Positions 62,721-64,000 of a stretch of 64,000 nt of DNA are shown one piece after another. How positions within the stretch are numbered: the stretch's first letter is position 1; every line of letters starts with the position of its first letter. The notes under the pieces were generated by a model, which was not told the origin of the DNA, made no database searches, and worked only from the letters and a program-made list of their open reading frames with translations. The position numbers and the translations under genes were made by a program. This DNA is from DASCQC01 sp036012865 (lineage in GTDB: Bacteria > Pseudomonadota > Gammaproteobacteria > Comchoanobacterales > Comchoanobacteraceae): NCBI GenBank assembly GCA_036012865.1, contig DASCQC010000017.1, positions 62,001-126,000 of the forward strand. The letters run 5' to 3'.

Positions 62721-64000
62721 TCATTTTGACTTTAACAATTCTTTCGCTTCTTGGTGACCGTTTTTAGCTGCTTTTTTTATCCAAAAATATCCCCTTTCTT
62801 GATCATTTTGTTCTAAATATATCTGACCCAAATAATATTGAGCCTCGCTGTCTCCTCTTTTCGCTGATTTTTTATACCACTTCTCAGCTAATCCATTGTT
62901 TTTATCTATACCTTTTCCATTTTTGTACATCCAACCTAAACGATTCTGGGCTAGCACCATGGCTTCATTTTCTGCTTGAAAATAAGGTCTATTCTTCAAG
63001 TAGGTTAAATGTTTTTTTAACTCTAACTGTTGATATATTGCCATAATATTTTTTATTTTTTCTTTATCCTGTGATAAGTATTCCCACGGGACATTGAGCT
63101 CAATAGATTCATTCAGAGTAATCAGTGTACGTGCCATCTCTAATTGTGATGCATGCTGAATAAGCTCATGCGCATAATCTTCCTGAATGAAATCTGTATT
63201 TTCTAATAAAACATCCATGGTTTGATATTTTTCTAACCATTGGACCACCACTTCTTTTTCAATGCCTGGAATACCTGGAATATTATCTGCTTTATCTCCC
63301 ATTAATGATAAATAATCGACCATTTGATCAGGGTAAGCTCCATAGATCGTTTTGACTCGCTTGGCATCTTTTGGACCAAATTTTGGATCGTACATCGTAA
63401 CTTCATCATTCACCAATTGAGTAAAGTCTTTATCTATTGAAGCAATAACAACTTTATAGTCATCAGCTACTGCATGATTAGTCAGTGTCGCAATGACATC
63501 ATCTGCTTCGACTTGAGGCACAAATATAATCGGGTAACCATACGCCTGAATAATTTTACTCAATAAATATTGGGAAATCTTAATCTCTTTTGGGGTTGTT
63601 ACACGATTAGCTTTATATTCTGGAAATTGTTTATGGCGGGAGGTTTCTCGTTTACTTGTTGCTTGAATATCCTCAATACCTTCTAAGTTTTTTAACGCTT
63701 GTTCATAAGCTTTTTTTGAAGAAGAAGGATAATAATAATCAGTGACCACGATAACCATGGCATTGGGATGATGTAAAACAATATCATTCAAAACATTAAG
63801 AAAACTAAAAATCACTCGAGTAGGAAAACCTTGCTGATTCACAAGAAAAGGTACTTCTGCTCGCTTGAAGGCATAATAATAAAAATTAGCATCGATCAAA
63901 ACAACGTCTGCTACCTTATTATTTTCAGCCAGATTGTACCAATAAGCTGCATTGTTATAATCATGCTGTTTAAAATACAGCCCTGCTACAGCATATTGAG
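62721..64000 (-). CDS. Sel1-repeat protein with embedded 5'-3' exonuclease domain, second copy (start outside window)
   Basis: Runs off the right edge; the frame is open to the end (QYAVAGLYFKQHDYNNAAYW), giving an N-terminal Sel1 repeat just like the copy at 55888. The nuclease domain follows: LIDA, VVTDYYY (in place of FDAK; Asp kept), YKANR, VEADDVIATL, SIDKDFTQLV, LMGDKADNIPGIPGI. All metal ligands are conserved. Two Sel1 repeats end it (AQNRLGWMYKNGKGI, AQYYLGQIYLEQ). The true start, and any signal peptide, lie beyond position 64000. It is about 45% alike to the first copy by eye. Confidence 0.82.
   Translation of the reverse strand, partial: QYAVAGLYFKQHDYNNAAYWYNLAENNKVADVVLIDANFYYYAFKRAEVPFLVNQQGFPTRVIFSFLNVLNDIVLHHPNAMVIVVTDYYYPSSSKKAYEQALKNLEGIEDIQATSKRETSRHKQFPEYKANRVTTPKEIKISQYLLSKIIQAYGYPIIFVPQVEADDVIATLTNHAVADDYKVVIASIDKDFTQLVNDEVTMYDPKFGPKDAKRVKTIYGAYPDQMVDYLSLMGDKADNIPGIPGIEKEVVVQWLEKYQTMDVLLENTDFIQEDYAHELIQHASQLEMARTLITLNESIELNVPWEYLSQDKEKIKNIMAIYQQLELKKHLTYLKNRPYFQAENEAMVLAQNRLGWMYKNGKGIDKNNGLAEKWYKKSAKRGDSEAQYYLGQIYLEQNDQERGYFWIKKAAKNGHQEAKELLKSK

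Noticed and set aside
1..64000. tRNA, rRNA or riboswitch genes
   Set aside because: No stretch with tRNA-like arms, rRNA sequence or a known riboswitch core was recognised by eye; a covariance-model scan would be needed to exclude small RNAs.

Overview
The window looks like chromosome from an AT-rich gammaproteobacterium of the Legionellales type (Legionella/Coxiella relatives). The main evidence is a recognisable IcmW, a cytosolic chaperone of the Icm/Dot (type IVB) secretion system, followed by genes for large exported IcmX-like proteins. Eukaryote-like Ser/Thr kinases, an omptin protease, an Inc-like membrane protein and Sel1-repeat proteins fit an intracellular, host-associated life. The species cannot be named from the sequence alone. 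I saw no rRNA, tRNA, CRISPR array or intact insertion sequence.

Layout. 0.1-7.1 kb: a degenerate HPPK-like gene, pcnB, an arginase-family gene, a rubredoxin-reductase-like gene, then spoT, rpoZ and gmk. 7.2-14.5 kb: a small orphan gene with its own promoter and terminator, rph, tolR/tolQ, acnA, a membrane protein of unknown role, ssb and an unknown gene. 14.7-23.2 kb: icmW, a small exported protein and three consecutive IcmX-like genes; the second carries what looks like a duplicated Hsp70 lid. 23.3-30.5 kb: housekeeping genes hldE, ruvB, ruvA, ruvC, yebC, aspS, DUF502, FmdB-type and a fis-like gene. 30.5-36.6 kb: an accessory island with a frameshifted kinase, an intact paralogous kinase, tandem repeats and two paralogous small membrane proteins. 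36.8-43 kb: htpG, an Inc-like protein, an outer-membrane barrel, rpoS and murA. 43-49.5 kb: mlaFEDCB on the minus strand and, divergently, kdsD-lptC-mlaA-trmL, then a DUF2177 gene broken by one amber codon. 49.5-55.9 kb: ETF-QO, etfBA, map, a divergent biotin ligase, an NAD-dependent reductase and a pterin dehydratase. 55.9-64 kb: two genes encoding a 5'-3' exonuclease (FEN/Pol I type) domain set inside Sel1 repeats, flanking a fadA/fadB-like pair and an omptin.

How the genes fit together. Beta-oxidation (fadA/fadB-like) feeds electrons to etfBA and ETF-QO. Mla proteins, LptC, KdsD, HldE, TolQ and TolR build and maintain the outer envelope. SpoT, RpoZ, RpoS and the Fis-like protein are the global regulators, and the Icm proteins belong to the secretion apparatus.

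The features I find most unusual are the Sel1-exonuclease-Sel1 proteins (one with a clear signal peptide), the Hsp70-lid-like duplication in an IcmX-like protein, the kinase pair with a long activation-loop insertion and frameshifts, and a biotin ligase whose biotin loop has lost its arginines.
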